Shown here: positions 17,789-28,200 of the stretch, piece by piece
Layout: every line of letters begins with the position of its first letter
Position numbering within the stretch: the first letter of the stretch is position 1
Source: Roseovarius gaetbuli
GTDB taxonomy: Bacteria; Pseudomonadota; Alphaproteobacteria; Rhodobacterales; Rhodobacteraceae
DNA length: 64,000 nucleotides
Assembly: GCF_900172365.1 (NCBI RefSeq)
Contig: NZ_FWFJ01000014.1
Location: 1 to 64,000, forward strand
Direction: 5' to 3'
Program-made: the position numbers and the translations under genes
Notes under the pieces: generated by a model
Told to the model about the DNA's origin: nothing
The model's input: the letters and a program-made list of their open reading frames with translations, nothing else
Database searches by the model: none

Positions 17789-20700
17789 ATGAAAGATGAC
17801 ATGATCCCCCAAGCGGCCGACGACAATGACATTGCGATTGTCGGCATGGCGGCGCATCTTCCGGGTGCGCAGACGGTGGCACAGTATTGGGAAAATCTGC
17901 GCAGCGGCATAAGCTCGATCCGCAAGCTTTCGGAAGACGAGCTTTTGGCAAGCGGCGAAAGCCAGCACATGATCCGCCAGAAAAACTATGTCCCGTTCGG
18001 CGCACCGCTTGACGGGTTCGAGATGTTCGATGGCGAGTTTTTCGGCTTTGGCCCCAAGGAAAGCGCCATTCTCGACCCCCAGCACCGCCATTTTCTTGAA
18101 ACCGCCTGGGAGGCGCTTGAAGATGCCGGGCACCCGCCGGAAAATTTCGGCGGCACTGTCGGGGTTTTTGCGGGCTGCGGCATGGGCAGCTATTTCTATT
18201 TCAACCTGTGTTCCAACCCTGATCTGGTCGACAATGTCGGCATGTTCCTGTTGCGCCATACCGGCAATGACAAGGATTTCCTGACCACGCGGCTTAGCCA
18301 TATTCTTGATCTCAAGGGGCCGAGCCTGTCGATCCAGACCGCCTGTTCGACCTCTCTTGTGGCTGTGCATTACGCGGCGCAATCGCTTTTGAATGGCGAA
18401 TGCGACATGGCGCTTGCCGGTGGCGTGACCATCGAGCTGCCGCAAAAACGCGGCTATCTTTACAAGGACGGCGAGATTCTGTCGCCCGACGGGCAATGCC
18501 ACGCCTTTGATCACCGCGCCCAAGGCACGGTCTTTGGTTCGGGCTCCGGCGTTGTCGTGCTGCGCCGATTGGCCGATGCACTGGCCGATGGCGATCACAT
18601 CTGGGGCGTGATCAAGGGCACGGCGGTCAATAACGACGGTGCCGCCAAGGCCGGTTACCTTGCCCCCTCGGTCGACGGTCAGGCGATTGCCGTGGCCGAG
18701 GCACAGGCGATTGCCGGCATCAGCGCCGAAACCGTGGATTATGTGGAATGCCATGGCACCGGCACCTATCTTGGCGACCCGATCGAGGTTGCCGCCCTCA
18801 CACAGGCGTTCCGCGAGACCACCCAAGCGGTGGATTTCTGCCGCATCGGCAGTGTGAAGACCAACATCGGCCATCTCGATACCGCCGCCGGTGTGGCCAG
18901 CCTGATCAAGGCGACGCTGGCGCTCTATCACAAGGAAATGCCGCCTTCTCTGGGCTATGAGGCGGCCAATCCCGCGATTGGCTTTGACGGCAGCCCCTTT
19001 GCCGTCAATGACCGACTTACGCCTTGGCCAAAGCGCGACCATCCGCGCCGCGCCGGGGTCAATTCGCTTGGGGTTGGCGGCACCAATGCCCATGCGGTTT
19101 TGCAAGAACCGCCCGAAGCTGCGCCCTCTGAGCCCGGCGATTGGCCGTTTCAGCTTTTCACCCTCTCGGCGCGCAACAAATCCGCACTTGAAGACGGTGC
19201 CGCGCGGCTGGCAAGCCATCTGCGCGCGCATCCCGAGCAACCGCTGGCCGATGTCGCCTGGACCCTGAAAGAGGGTCGGCGCGCCTTTGATCGCCGCCGC
19301 GTCGTAGTCGCTGATAGCCACGAGGCCGCCGCCGCGCTTTTGGAAAAGGGCGATCCTCGGCGGGTGTTTACCCACGAGGTCCTGGGCCATGACCCGCAGG
19401 TCGTGTTCATGTTCCCCGGCGGCGGTGCGCAATATGCGGGCATGGCGCGCGACCTTTATGAAACAGAGCCGGTCTTTGCCGAATGGATGGATCGCGGGCT
19501 TGATCTGCTTCAGCCCAGGCTTGATTACGACATCCGCGCGATCTGGTTGCCGGACGGCGATGGACTGCCCGAGGCGCAAGAGCGGCTCAAGCGCCCTTCG
19601 GTGCAATTGCCGCTGATCATGATCACCGAATATGCGCTTGCCCAACTCTGGCAGAGCTGGGGGGTGACCCCCGCCGCCCTTATCGGGCATTCGATGGGCG
19701 AAAACACCGCCGCCTGTCTCGCCGGGGTGATGAGCTTCGAGGATTGCATCGGTCTTGTGCATCTGCGCGGGCAGCTTTTTGACGAGGTCGCGCCGGGCGG
19801 CATGCTGAGCGTGCCATTGGCCGCCGAGGCGCTGCGCCCCTGGCTTGGCGAAGGCCTTGACCTTGCGGCGGTGAATGCGCCCGAACTCTCGGTTGCCTCT
19901 GGGCCGCAGGCGGCCCTTGATGATTTGGCCGCGCGCCTTGCCGCCGAGGGGATCGAGGCACAGCGCATTCCAATCGACATCGCCGCCCATAGCCGGATGC
20001 TCGTGCCGATCCTTGACCGGTTCCGCGCCTATCTGGCCTCTATCACTCTCAATCCGCCACAAATCCCGCTGATCTCGAACCGCAGCGGCGATTACATGAC
20101 GCCGGAGCAGGCCACCGATCCGGATTACTGGGTTGGGCATCTGCGACATACGGTAGAGTATGCAAAGGGCCTTGGCCGCCTTGCCGAGGGCGAGGCACGG
20201 GTGTTTCTTGAGGTCGGGCCCGGCAAGGCTTTGTCGTCCCTGGCTCAGGCGCATGACGCGATCACCGCCAATCAGGTGATCGGCACCCTACGCCATCCCG
20301 ATGACGTGGTGCCCGATGACGAATACTTCATGGCGATGCTTGGCCGGATGTGGGCCGTGGGCGTCACCATCGACTGGCATCAGATCTGGGGCGAGGCGCG
20401 CCGCTTGCGCGTGCCGCTTCCGACTTATGCCTTTCAACACAAACCCTATTTCATCGCCCCCGGCGCGGCGCGGCACGAGGCAGCAACCGATTTTCCGCTG
20501 CGGCGCGATGATCTGGCGGACTGGGGGTATCGACCGCATTGGCGGCCTCGGCTGGCCGAGGTCGACCTCAGCGACGGCGCCGACATGGACGCGATCCCGC
20601 CCGAGAGCTGGCTTATCTTTGAGGATGACGCCGGGCTTGCCAAAAAGGTTGGCGCGCGCCTTGAGAGCGCCAATCATACGGTGACGTATGTTAGCCCCGG

Positions 20701-23700
20701 CGATGCCTTCGCCACACTTGCACCGGGGCGTTATGCGCTCTCGCCGGAACGCGGGCGCGAGGGCTATGATCAGCTGATCCGCGCGTTGGTCTCGGAGGGG
20801 CGTGCGCCCACCCGGATCGCGCATTTCTGGCAGGTTACGGCGGATGAACGCCACCGCCCCGGATCAAGCTTTTTCCACCGGCTTCAGGAACAGGGATTCT
20901 ATAGCCTGCTGTTTCTGGCACAGGCCATGGCCGACGAGGGCCTGCCGACGCCGATCCATATCACCGCGATCACCTCTGGCGCGGCGCAGGTCAAGGGCGA
21001 GCCGCTTGCGCACCCGGCCAAGGCCACCGCGATGGGCCCGCTGCGGGTGATCCCGCGCGAGATGCCCGGCGTGACCTGCGCCAGCCTTGATATCCCCATG
21101 CCCGACACCCGGCGCGGGATGCCCGACGCGCTTGTCACGCAGGTGCTGGAGGATCTGCTGCAAGAGCCCGGCAACCGCGTGGCGGCCCTGCGCAGTGCGC
21201 GGCGCTATGAACAAGACTATCGCGCCCAGCCGATCCCCGAGGGCGAGACGCCGATTGCCGATGGCGATACGGTTCTGATCACCGGCGGCTTTGGTGGCAT
21301 CGGCCGGACGCTGGCCGAAGACCTGATCCGCAGGAATGGCGCCAATATCGTGCTGATGTCGCGCCGGGCGCTGCCCGCGCGCGAAGATTGGCCACGCTAT
21401 CTTGCGACCCGTGGCGCGGGCGATCCGCTGGCGCGCCGGATTGCCGCGATCGAGCGATTGGAGGGGCTTGGCGGGCGCGTGATGGTGATCACGGCGGATG
21501 TCTGCAACATCGAGGATATGCGCGCCGCACGGGCGCAGATCGAGGCCGGGTTTGGCCGCGTCAACGGCGTCATCCACGCCGCCGGCGTGATCGCCGACGC
21601 GCCACTTCTGAGCAAGGGGCCGGACAGTATCGAGGATGTGTTCACCCCGAAAATTCACGGCACGCAGGTGCTTGAACAGGTGTTCCCCGATGGAACGCTT
21701 GACTGGCTCGTGCTGTTTTCCTCGACCTCGACGGTGACCGCCCCGGCGGGGCAGGTCGATTACGTGGCGGCGAACGAATACCTCAACGCCTATGCCAAAT
21801 CGCGCAGCGCCGACAAGACCCGCGTGCTTGCGCTCAACTGGGGGATCTGGGCCAAGGTCGGCATGGCCGCCGAGGCGGTTGCGCGCCAAAAGGGCGATGT
21901 CATTCCCGCCCCGCGTGTGCCCGTCACGGCGCCGCTGATCGACACGGCAAGCCATGACGCCGAGGGCAACCGGCTTTTCCATGCCAGCTATTGCGCGGCC
22001 GACACTTGGGTATTTGACGAGCATCGCACCAAGGCCGGTCAGGCGCTTTTGCCCGGCACCGGGTATCTGGAGCTTTTGGCCGAAGCCCTGCGCGCGCAGG
22101 GCGAAGAGGGCGCGTTTGAAATTCGCGACCTGTGGTTCCTGCGCCCGTTTGACATGCCGGATCAAGGCGCCCGCGACATGCGCCTGCGTTTGACGCGCAG
22201 CGCTGCGGGCTATGACGCAGAGGTGCAAAGCGCGTCGACCCTGGCCGGGCGTCAGGGGTGGCAAAGCAATGCCCAAGGCGGCGTGACCCTCGTGCCGCGC
22301 GCCGCGCCTGCGCCGCTTGATCTTGCCACCATTCGCAAGCGCATGGAAAGCTGGCAAGAGGCGGGCGATGCGCCCCTAAGCGCCCCGCAAGAGGCACATC
22401 TTGCGTTCGGGTCCCGTTGGCGGGTGTTGCAAGCCATGGGCTTTGGCGACGGTGAGGGCCTTGCGTATCTGCGCCTGCCAGAGGTGGCGATGGACGATCT
22501 CGCACAGGGCTATCTTTTGCATCCGGCCCTGATGGATATCGCGACCGGTTGGGCGATGAAGCTGATCGAGGGCTATGCGCCGACGCATCTCTGGGTGCCG
22601 ATGTCTTATGGCGCGGTCCGGGTCTTTGCGCCGCTGGCGGGCGAGGTGTTCAGCCATGTGCGCAATGCCGACGACAACCGTGCCGGGGCCGCGACCGCAA
22701 GTTTTGACATCACGATCTGCGACAGGTCGGGCCGGGTGCTTGTCGACATCCGGAATTTCGCGATCCGCCGCCAAGAGGGCGGGCTTGCGCTTAGCGCGCC
22801 GACCGCGCGGGACCTGGAGTTTGACCCCGGACAAGGCGGCGAGGCCCAGAGCCTCTCGCCCGCAGAGGAACGGCTTCAGCACAACCTTGAACAGGGGATT
22901 TTGCCAAGCGAGGGGCCAGAGGCGTTTCGCCGCGCGCTTGCCAGCGGGCTGTCACAGGTGGTCGTGTCCTCGCTTGACCTTGACGCGCTTTGCGCACAGG
23001 CCGAAGATAGCGCCCGCGGCCCGGATGAGAGCGGGCAAAAGTTCGACCGCCCCGATCTTGAAAGCGATTTCGTTGCCCCCGAGGGCGAGATCGAAACCCG
23101 GCTGGCAGAGTTCTGGAGCAGCCTTTTGGGCCTTGAAACCGTCGGTGCCGAGGATAGCTTTTTTGATCTTGGCGGGCATTCCCTGATTGCCGTGCGGCTG
23201 TTCGGGATGATCCGCAAGGCGTGGCAAGTGGATTTCCCGATTTCGGTGCTGTTCGAGGCGCCCACGATCCGCGCGTGCGCCGCGCTGATCGAGGCGCGCA
23301 TCGGGCCGCAAGGGGCCAGTACCACCACCGGTGCCGCCACCCAAAATCCAAGCACGCCAGAGCGCCGCTTCACCCATCTGGTGCCTATGCACCGGGGCGA
23401 AGGCGGGCCGAAGCGACCGTTTTTCCTTGTGGCGGGGATGTTCGGCAACGTCCTCAACCTGCGCCACCTTGCGCATCTTCTCGGCGATGACCGGCCATTT
23501 TATGGGCTTCAGGCGCGCGGGCTTTATGGCGGCGAGGCGCCGCATGACGATCTTGTCGAGGCAGCGCGCGACTATATCACCGAAATGCGCCAGATTCAGC
23601 CGCATGGCCCCTATCTTTTGGGTGGCTTTTCCGGCGGCGGCATCACCGCCTATGAGATGGCGCAACAATTGCGCGCAGCGGGCGAAGAGGTGGGTGCACT

Positions 23701-24223
23701 GGTCATGCTTGACACCCCCCTGCCGCAACGCCGTGCGCTATCGCGCAAGGATCGCCTGCTTATCCAGTGGCAGGAATTGCGCGCGCGCGGCCCGCTTTAT
23801 CCGCTGCACTGGGCCAGCAACCGGATCAAATGGGAACTGGCCAAACGCCGCCCGCAAGAGGCCGCGACAAACACCGAGCATCAGTTTCACGACAGCGAGA
23901 TCGAGGCCGCGTTCTATCGCGCGATTGCGCGCTATGACTTGCGCCCCTGGGATGGCCCGCTCTCCCTGTTCCGCCCGCCGCTTGTGGGCAAATGGCAGGT
24001 CTCGAACGGGCTCTGGGTGAATTCAGAGCGCGCTTATGTGCTGCCCGACAATGACTGGACCCGCCATGCGCCACAGGTGCAGGTGACAGAGGTGCCGGGT
24101 GATCACGATTCAATGGTGCTAGAGCCCAATGTGCGGGTTCTGGCCGCCCGCATCCGGCGCGCGATCGAGACCGCCGAAGCGGATATTCCCAACCCGCCCC
24201 TTGCCCGGAGGGCCGCAGAATGA
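17789..24223 (+). CDS. Type I polyketide synthase KS-AT-KR-DH-ACP-TE
   Basis: 2144 residues. KS, about 10-435: active-site Cys186 in TACSTS, His322 in HGTGT, His362 in NIGH. AT, about 535-840: Ser635 in GHSMGE, with the specificity region reading DIAAHS, more malonyl- than methylmalonyl-like. After a linker, KR about 1155-1345: NADPH loop GGFGGIG at 1166, Tyr1325 in VDYVAANEY. DH-like region about 1400-1650: His1412 in HRTKAGQALLPG, one residue out of register with HxxxGxxxxP. ACP: Ser1798 in LGGHSL. TE: Ser1948 in GGFSGGG and His2106. No ER or methyltransferase is seen, so one module could give a reduced, possibly dehydrated unit released by the TE. Upstream GTG 17780 is an alternative start. 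The stop overlaps the next glycosyltransferase (ATGA). The product is unknown. Confidence 0.92.
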   Translation: MKDDMIPQAADDNDIAIVGMAAHLPGAQTVAQYWENLRSGISSIRKLSEDELLASGESQHMIRQKNYVPFGAPLDGFEMFDGEFFGFGPKESAILDPQHRHFLETAWEALEDAGHPPENFGGTVGVFAGCGMGSYFYFNLCSNPDLVDNVGMFLLRHTGNDKDFLTTRLSHILDLKGPSLSIQTACSTSLVAVHYAAQSLLNGECDMALAGGVTIELPQKRGYLYKDGEILSPDGQCHAFDHRAQGTVFGSGSGVVVLRRLADALADGDHIWGVIKGTAVNNDGAAKAGYLAPSVDGQAIAVAEAQAIAGISAETVDYVECHGTGTYLGDPIEVAALTQAFRETTQAVDFCRIGSVKTNIGHLDTAAGVASLIKATLALYHKEMPPSLGYEAANPAIGFDGSPFAVNDRLTPWPKRDHPRRAGVNSLGVGGTNAHAVLQEPPEAAPSEPGDWPFQLFTLSARNKSALEDGAARLASHLRAHPEQPLADVAWTLKEGRRAFDRRRVVVADSHEAAAALLEKGDPRRVFTHEVLGHDPQVVFMFPGGGAQYAGMARDLYETEPVFAEWMDRGLDLLQPRLDYDIRAIWLPDGDGLPEAQERLKRPSVQLPLIMITEYALAQLWQSWGVTPAALIGHSMGENTAACLAGVMSFEDCIGLVHLRGQLFDEVAPGGMLSVPLAAEALRPWLGEGLDLAAVNAPELSVASGPQAALDDLAARLAAEGIEAQRIPIDIAAHSRMLVPILDRFRAYLASITLNPPQIPLISNRSGDYMTPEQATDPDYWVGHLRHTVEYAKGLGRLAEGEARVFLEVGPGKALSSLAQAHDAITANQVIGTLRHPDDVVPDDEYFMAMLGRMWAVGVTIDWHQIWGEARRLRVPLPTYAFQHKPYFIAPGAARHEAATDFPLRRDDLADWGYRPHWRPRLAEVDLSDGADMDAIPPESWLIFEDDAGLAKKVGARLESANHTVTYVSPGDAFATLAPGRYALSPERGREGYDQLIRALVSEGRAPTRIAHFWQVTADERHRPGSSFFHRLQEQGFYSLLFLAQAMADEGLPTPIHITAITSGAAQVKGEPLAHPAKATAMGPLRVIPREMPGVTCASLDIPMPDTRRGMPDALVTQVLEDLLQEPGNRVAALRSARRYEQDYRAQPIPEGETPIADGDTVLITGGFGGIGRTLAEDLIRRNGANIVLMSRRALPAREDWPRYLATRGAGDPLARRIAAIERLEGLGGRVMVITADVCNIEDMRAARAQIEAGFGRVNGVIHAAGVIADAPLLSKGPDSIEDVFTPKIHGTQVLEQVFPDGTLDWLVLFSSTSTVTAPAGQVDYVAANEYLNAYAKSRSADKTRVLALNWGIWAKVGMAAEAVARQKGDVIPAPRVPVTAPLIDTASHDAEGNRLFHASYCAADTWVFDEHRTKAGQALLPGTGYLELLAEALRAQGEEGAFEIRDLWFLRPFDMPDQGARDMRLRLTRSAAGYDAEVQSASTLAGRQGWQSNAQGGVTLVPRAAPAPLDLATIRKRMESWQEAGDAPLSAPQEAHLAFGSRWRVLQAMGFGDGEGLAYLRLPEVAMDDLAQGYLLHPALMDIATGWAMKLIEGYAPTHLWVPMSYGAVRVFAPLAGEVFSHVRNADDNRAGAATASFDITICDRSGRVLVDIRNFAIRRQEGGLALSAPTARDLEFDPGQGGEAQSLSPAEERLQHNLEQGILPSEGPEAFRRALASGLSQVVVSSLDLDALCAQAEDSARGPDESGQKFDRPDLESDFVAPEGEIETRLAEFWSSLLGLETVGAEDSFFDLGGHSLIAVRLFGMIRKAWQVDFPISVLFEAPTIRACAALIEARIGPQGASTTTGAATQNPSTPERRFTHLVPMHRGEGGPKRPFFLVAGMFGNVLNLRHLAHLLGDDRPFYGLQARGLYGGEAPHDDLVEAARDYITEMRQIQPHGPYLLGGFSGGGITAYEMAQQLRAAGEEVGALVMLDTPLPQRRALSRKDRLLIQWQELRARGPLYPLHWASNRIKWELAKRRPQEAATNTEHQFHDSEIEAAFYRAIARYDLRPWDGPLSLFRPPLVGKWQVSNGLWVNSERAYVLPDNDWTRHAPQVQVTEVPGDHDSMVLEPNVRVLAARIRRAIETAEADIPNPPLARRAAE

Positions 24224-25224
24224 CGGACACCCCGCGCGTTCTCTGCATCATCCTGAATTGGCGCACGCCAGAGATGAGCCTGAAATCCTGCGCCGCGGCA
24301 CAGATCGCGATGCAGGATATCGCGGGCGAGATTGTGCTGGTCGACAACGACTCCGGCGATGGGTCGTACGAAAAACTACAAGCGGGCATCAAGGGCCAAA
24401 GCCGGGTGCGCGTGGTGCAATCTGGGCGCAATGGCGGCTTTGGCGCGGGCAATAATGCCGGTATGCGGGCGGGCTTGGCCGACGGCACGCCGCCCGATTA
24501 TGTCTATATCCTGAATTCCGATGCTTTCCCGGCGCGCGACGCGATCACCCGCCTTCTGGCGCATCTTGAGGCCACGCCCCAGGCGGGCCTTGTCGGCAGC
24601 TATATCCATGGCTCTGACGGGGCGGCGCATGTCACCTGTTTCCGCTTTCCCTCGATTGCCGGTGAGTTCGAAGGCGCGGCGCGCATGGGTCCGGTCAGCA
24701 GGATGTTGAAACGCCATATCGTGCCCCTTGCGGTGCCCGAGGCCGACCGCCCGGTTGATTGGCTGGCCGGCGCAAGCCTGATGATCCGGCAAGGCGTGCT
24801 TGATCAGATCGGCGGCTTTGACGAGCGGTTTTTCCTCTATTTCGAGGAAACCGACCTTTGCCTGCGGGCCGCGCGAGCAGGCTGGCACACCCATTTCGTA
24901 CGCCAGAGCGAGGTCGAGCATATCGGCTCGGTCAGCACCGGCATGAAAACATGGGCACGGGTGCCCGATTACTGGTTCGCCTCGCGGCGGCATTATTTCG
25001 TGAAAAACCACGGGCGCGCCTATGCCGTCGCGGCAACGCTGGCGCATTTGGCCGGCGGGGTGCTGGGACAGGTCTGGCGCATCGTCCGGCGCAAACCGGC
25101 CGCTGGTCCGCCGCATTTCCTGCGAAGTTTACTGGTAAGTGATAGCCGTGCGGCGCTGCGCGATATTGCGGGTCGCGGCCCCAAAAGCGCCAGCAAAGGC
25201 GCGCGTGCCGTGGCTGAGAAATGA
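24220..25224 (+). CDS. GT2 glycosyltransferase (rhamnosyltransferase-like)
   Basis: 334 residues, GT-A fold of the WbbL/rhamnosyltransferase-like group. Motifs in order: VLCIILNWRTPEMSLKS, VLVDNDSGDGS, RNGGFGAGNNAGMRAG, ILNSDAFP (DxD equivalent), DWLAGASLMIRQGVLDQIGG and FDERFFLYFEETDLCLRA. A hydrophobic stretch follows near residue 275. Its start overlaps the PKS stop by four bases, and the formyltransferase-adenylation gene begins 10 bases after its end. This tight placement suggests a sugar is added to the polyketide/glycine product, or that the block is simply embedded in a glycan operon. The sugar donor is unknown. Confidence 0.88.
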   Translation: MTDTPRVLCIILNWRTPEMSLKSCAAAQIAMQDIAGEIVLVDNDSGDGSYEKLQAGIKGQSRVRVVQSGRNGGFGAGNNAGMRAGLADGTPPDYVYILNSDAFPARDAITRLLAHLEATPQAGLVGSYIHGSDGAAHVTCFRFPSIAGEFEGAARMGPVSRMLKRHIVPLAVPEADRPVDWLAGASLMIRQGVLDQIGGFDERFFLYFEETDLCLRAARAGWHTHFVRQSEVEHIGSVSTGMKTWARVPDYWFASRRHYFVKNHGRAYAVAATLAHLAGGVLGQVWRIVRRKPAAGPPHFLRSLLVSDSRAALRDIAGRGPKSASKGARAVAEK

Positions 25225-25234
25225 GGATAAGACG

Positions 25235-28200
25235 ATGTTGACCGCCCTTCTGATCGGGAATGAATCGCTGGCCCTCAACTGTGGCGAGGCCTGGCTTGGG
25301 CGCGGGCATGAAATCGCGGCCGTGGTCACGCGCAACCCCGATGTGAGGGCTTGGGCGACGGCCAAGGGCCTGCCCCTGATTGCCCCCGGCGCGGGCCTCT
25401 CCGAGGCGCTCAGCGGGGTGTCGTTTGACTGGCTGTTGTCGATTGCCAATCTGTCGGTTCTTCCCGAGAGCGTACTGGCAAAGGCAACCAAGGGCGCGGT
25501 GAATTTTCACGACGGGCCATTGCCGCGCTACGCGGGGCTCAACGCGCCGGTCTGGGCCTTGATCGAGGGCGAGGCGCGCCACGGCATCACCTGGCATCTG
25601 ATAGAAGGCGGAGTGGATGAGGGCCGCATCATCGAGCAGCGCCTGTTTGATATCGCGGCCGATGACACCGCCTTTACCCTCAACGCCAAATGCTATGGCG
25701 CGGCGCTGGATAGCTTTCCCACCGTGATGGATCAGCTTGAGCGCGGCCTGCCCGGTGCGGTGACCCAAGACCTTGACGCGCGCTCCTATTTCGCCCGCGC
25801 CGACCGCCCCGAGGCCGCCGCCTGGCTGGATTTCACCAAGCCCGCAAGCGATCTTGCCCGGCTGGTGCGCGCGCTGGATCATGGCGGGTATCTTAACCCG
25901 CTGTGCATGGCGCGCATCAAACTTGGCGATCAGGTGGTTCTGGTTGGCAAGGCCGAAATCCTAAGCGGTAAAACCGGCCCGGCGGGAACGGTTATAGAAG
26001 TCACCAAAGACCAACTGAGTGTCGCAACAGGCGATGGCGCAATCCGGCTAGGCGCGCTTTGCGCAGGCGACGGAACGGCGATTGATCCGGTCAAACTGGC
26101 CACGCCGGGCATGATGCTTGCACAAAGCGGCGCGGCGGAGGGTCTCACCCGGATCATGACCGATCTGGCGCCGAATGACGGCTATTGGCGCGCCGCCTTG
26201 CGGGCCATGCAGCCGATTACCCTGCCGGTTGCGCCGGGGGATGGCGCGGGCGAAGAGCGGCATGCGCTTGACCTTACAGGCGACACGCCGCTTGGCATTG
26301 CCGCCCTCTGGGCCAGCCGCCTTGCGGGAGAAGCAGGCGCAACGCTGGCCTATCGCGGCAAGGCGGTGTCACAGATCGAACACCCCGGTCATACCTGTCC
26401 TTGGGTGCCTCTGACCCTGCCCGAGGGCGAGACGCTGGCGGATTTGCAGACGGCAATGCAGGCCGCCCTTGACCGCGCCGAGACCAAGGGCGGCTTTGCG
26501 CTTGATATCTTTGCGCGCGACCCCGGCCTTGACGCGGGTCACCGGCCCACGCTTGGCCTTCGGGTTGAGGGCAGCGGGCTTATCCCCGGCACGGTGGTGA
26601 CGCTCGATCTGGGATCGACGCCGTCGCTTGTTTATGATCCCGCGCGCCTCTCGCCTGCGATGGCCGATTTGCTGGCCAAACGGCTTGAGGATCTCGGTCG
26701 CGGCGCGCCGGACAGCACGATCAGCGATTTGCCCCTTCTGCCCGAGGCCGAGCATCGTCTTGTCACTCAAAGCTGGAACCGCACCGCGCAGACCTATGAT
26801 CCGCTGCCGCTTCACAGGATGATCGAGGCCCGCGCCGCGCGCGCGCCCGATACGACGGCCCTGGTGTTTGAGGATCAGGCCCTCAGCCACGCAGAGCTTG
26901 AGACGCGCGCCAATCGCGCCGCGCATGTTCTACGCGAGATGGGGGTTGGCCCCGGTGTTCTGGTCGGGCTTTGCCTGCCGCGCTCGGCCGATATGATCGT
27001 GGCGGCGCTTGCGATCTGGAAGGCAGGCGGGGCCTATGTGCCGATGGACCCGGCCTATCCGACCGAGCGGCTTGCGCTTTACCTGACCGATAGTGGCGCG
27101 CCGGTGGTGATTAGCCACGCCGCATTGGCCGCGACCCTTCCCAAGACCGACGCAGAGGTGCTCTGTCTTGATAGTGATCCACGGCTTGCAAGCGCCCCCG
27201 CCACCGCGCCAGAGGGCGGTGCCGGACCGGATGATCTGGCCTATGTGATCTATACCTCCGGCTCGACCGGGCGGCCCAAGGGCGTGATGGTCGAGCATCG
27301 CAACGTGGCAAATTTCTTTGCCGGGATGGACGGGCGCATTGCCCATGATCCGCCGGGGGTCTGGCTGGCGGTGACCAGCCTCAATTTCGACATTTCGGTG
27401 CTTGAGCTGTTTTATGCCCTCGCGCGTGGTTTCAAGCTTGTGCTGAGCGGCGATGAGACCCGCGCGCTTGTCTCGTCGGGTCATCTTGCCACCTCGGATC
27501 GCGGGATGGAGTTCAGCCTTTATTACTGGGGCAATGACGATGGCACCGGGCGTGACAAATACAAATCCCTGCTGGAAGGCGCCCAATTTGCCGACACCCA
27601 CGGCTTTTGCGCGGTCTGGACGCCCGAGCGGCATTTTCACGCCTTTGGCGGCCCCTATCCCAATCCTTCGGTGACCGGGGCAGCGGTGGCGGCGGTGACG
27701 CAAAACATCGGCGTGCGCGCCGGAAGCTGTGTCGCGCCGCTGCACCACCCGGCCCGCATCGCCGAGGAATGGGCGGTGATCGACAACCTCACCAACGGGC
27801 GCGCGGGCCTTGCCATTGCCAGCGGCTGGCAGCCGGATGATTTCGTGCTGCGCCCCGAAAACACCCCGCCCGATAACAAGCCGGCGATGTTCGACGCGAT
27901 CCGCGATCTGCGCAAGCTGTGGAAGGGCGAAGCGGTTGAATACCCGCGCGCCGATGGTAGCCTGCACAGCGTCGTGACCCAACCGCGCCCGGTGTCAAAA
28001 GATGTCCCGATCTGGGTGACAACGGCGGGCAATCCGGCCACCTGGAAAGAGGCCGGGGCGCATGGCGCCAATGTTCTGACCCATCTTCTCGGCCAATCGG
28101 TGAGCGAAGTGCATCAGAAAATCGGCCTCTATCATGCGGCGCTGCGCGAGGCAGGGCATGATCCGGCTGATTTCACCGTCACGCTGATGCTACATACCTA

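Noticed and set aside
16877-20254. Minus-strand open frame of 1125 codons
   Set aside because: It lies antisense to the flippase and PKS genes, reflects the high-G+C codon bias, and has no family features.
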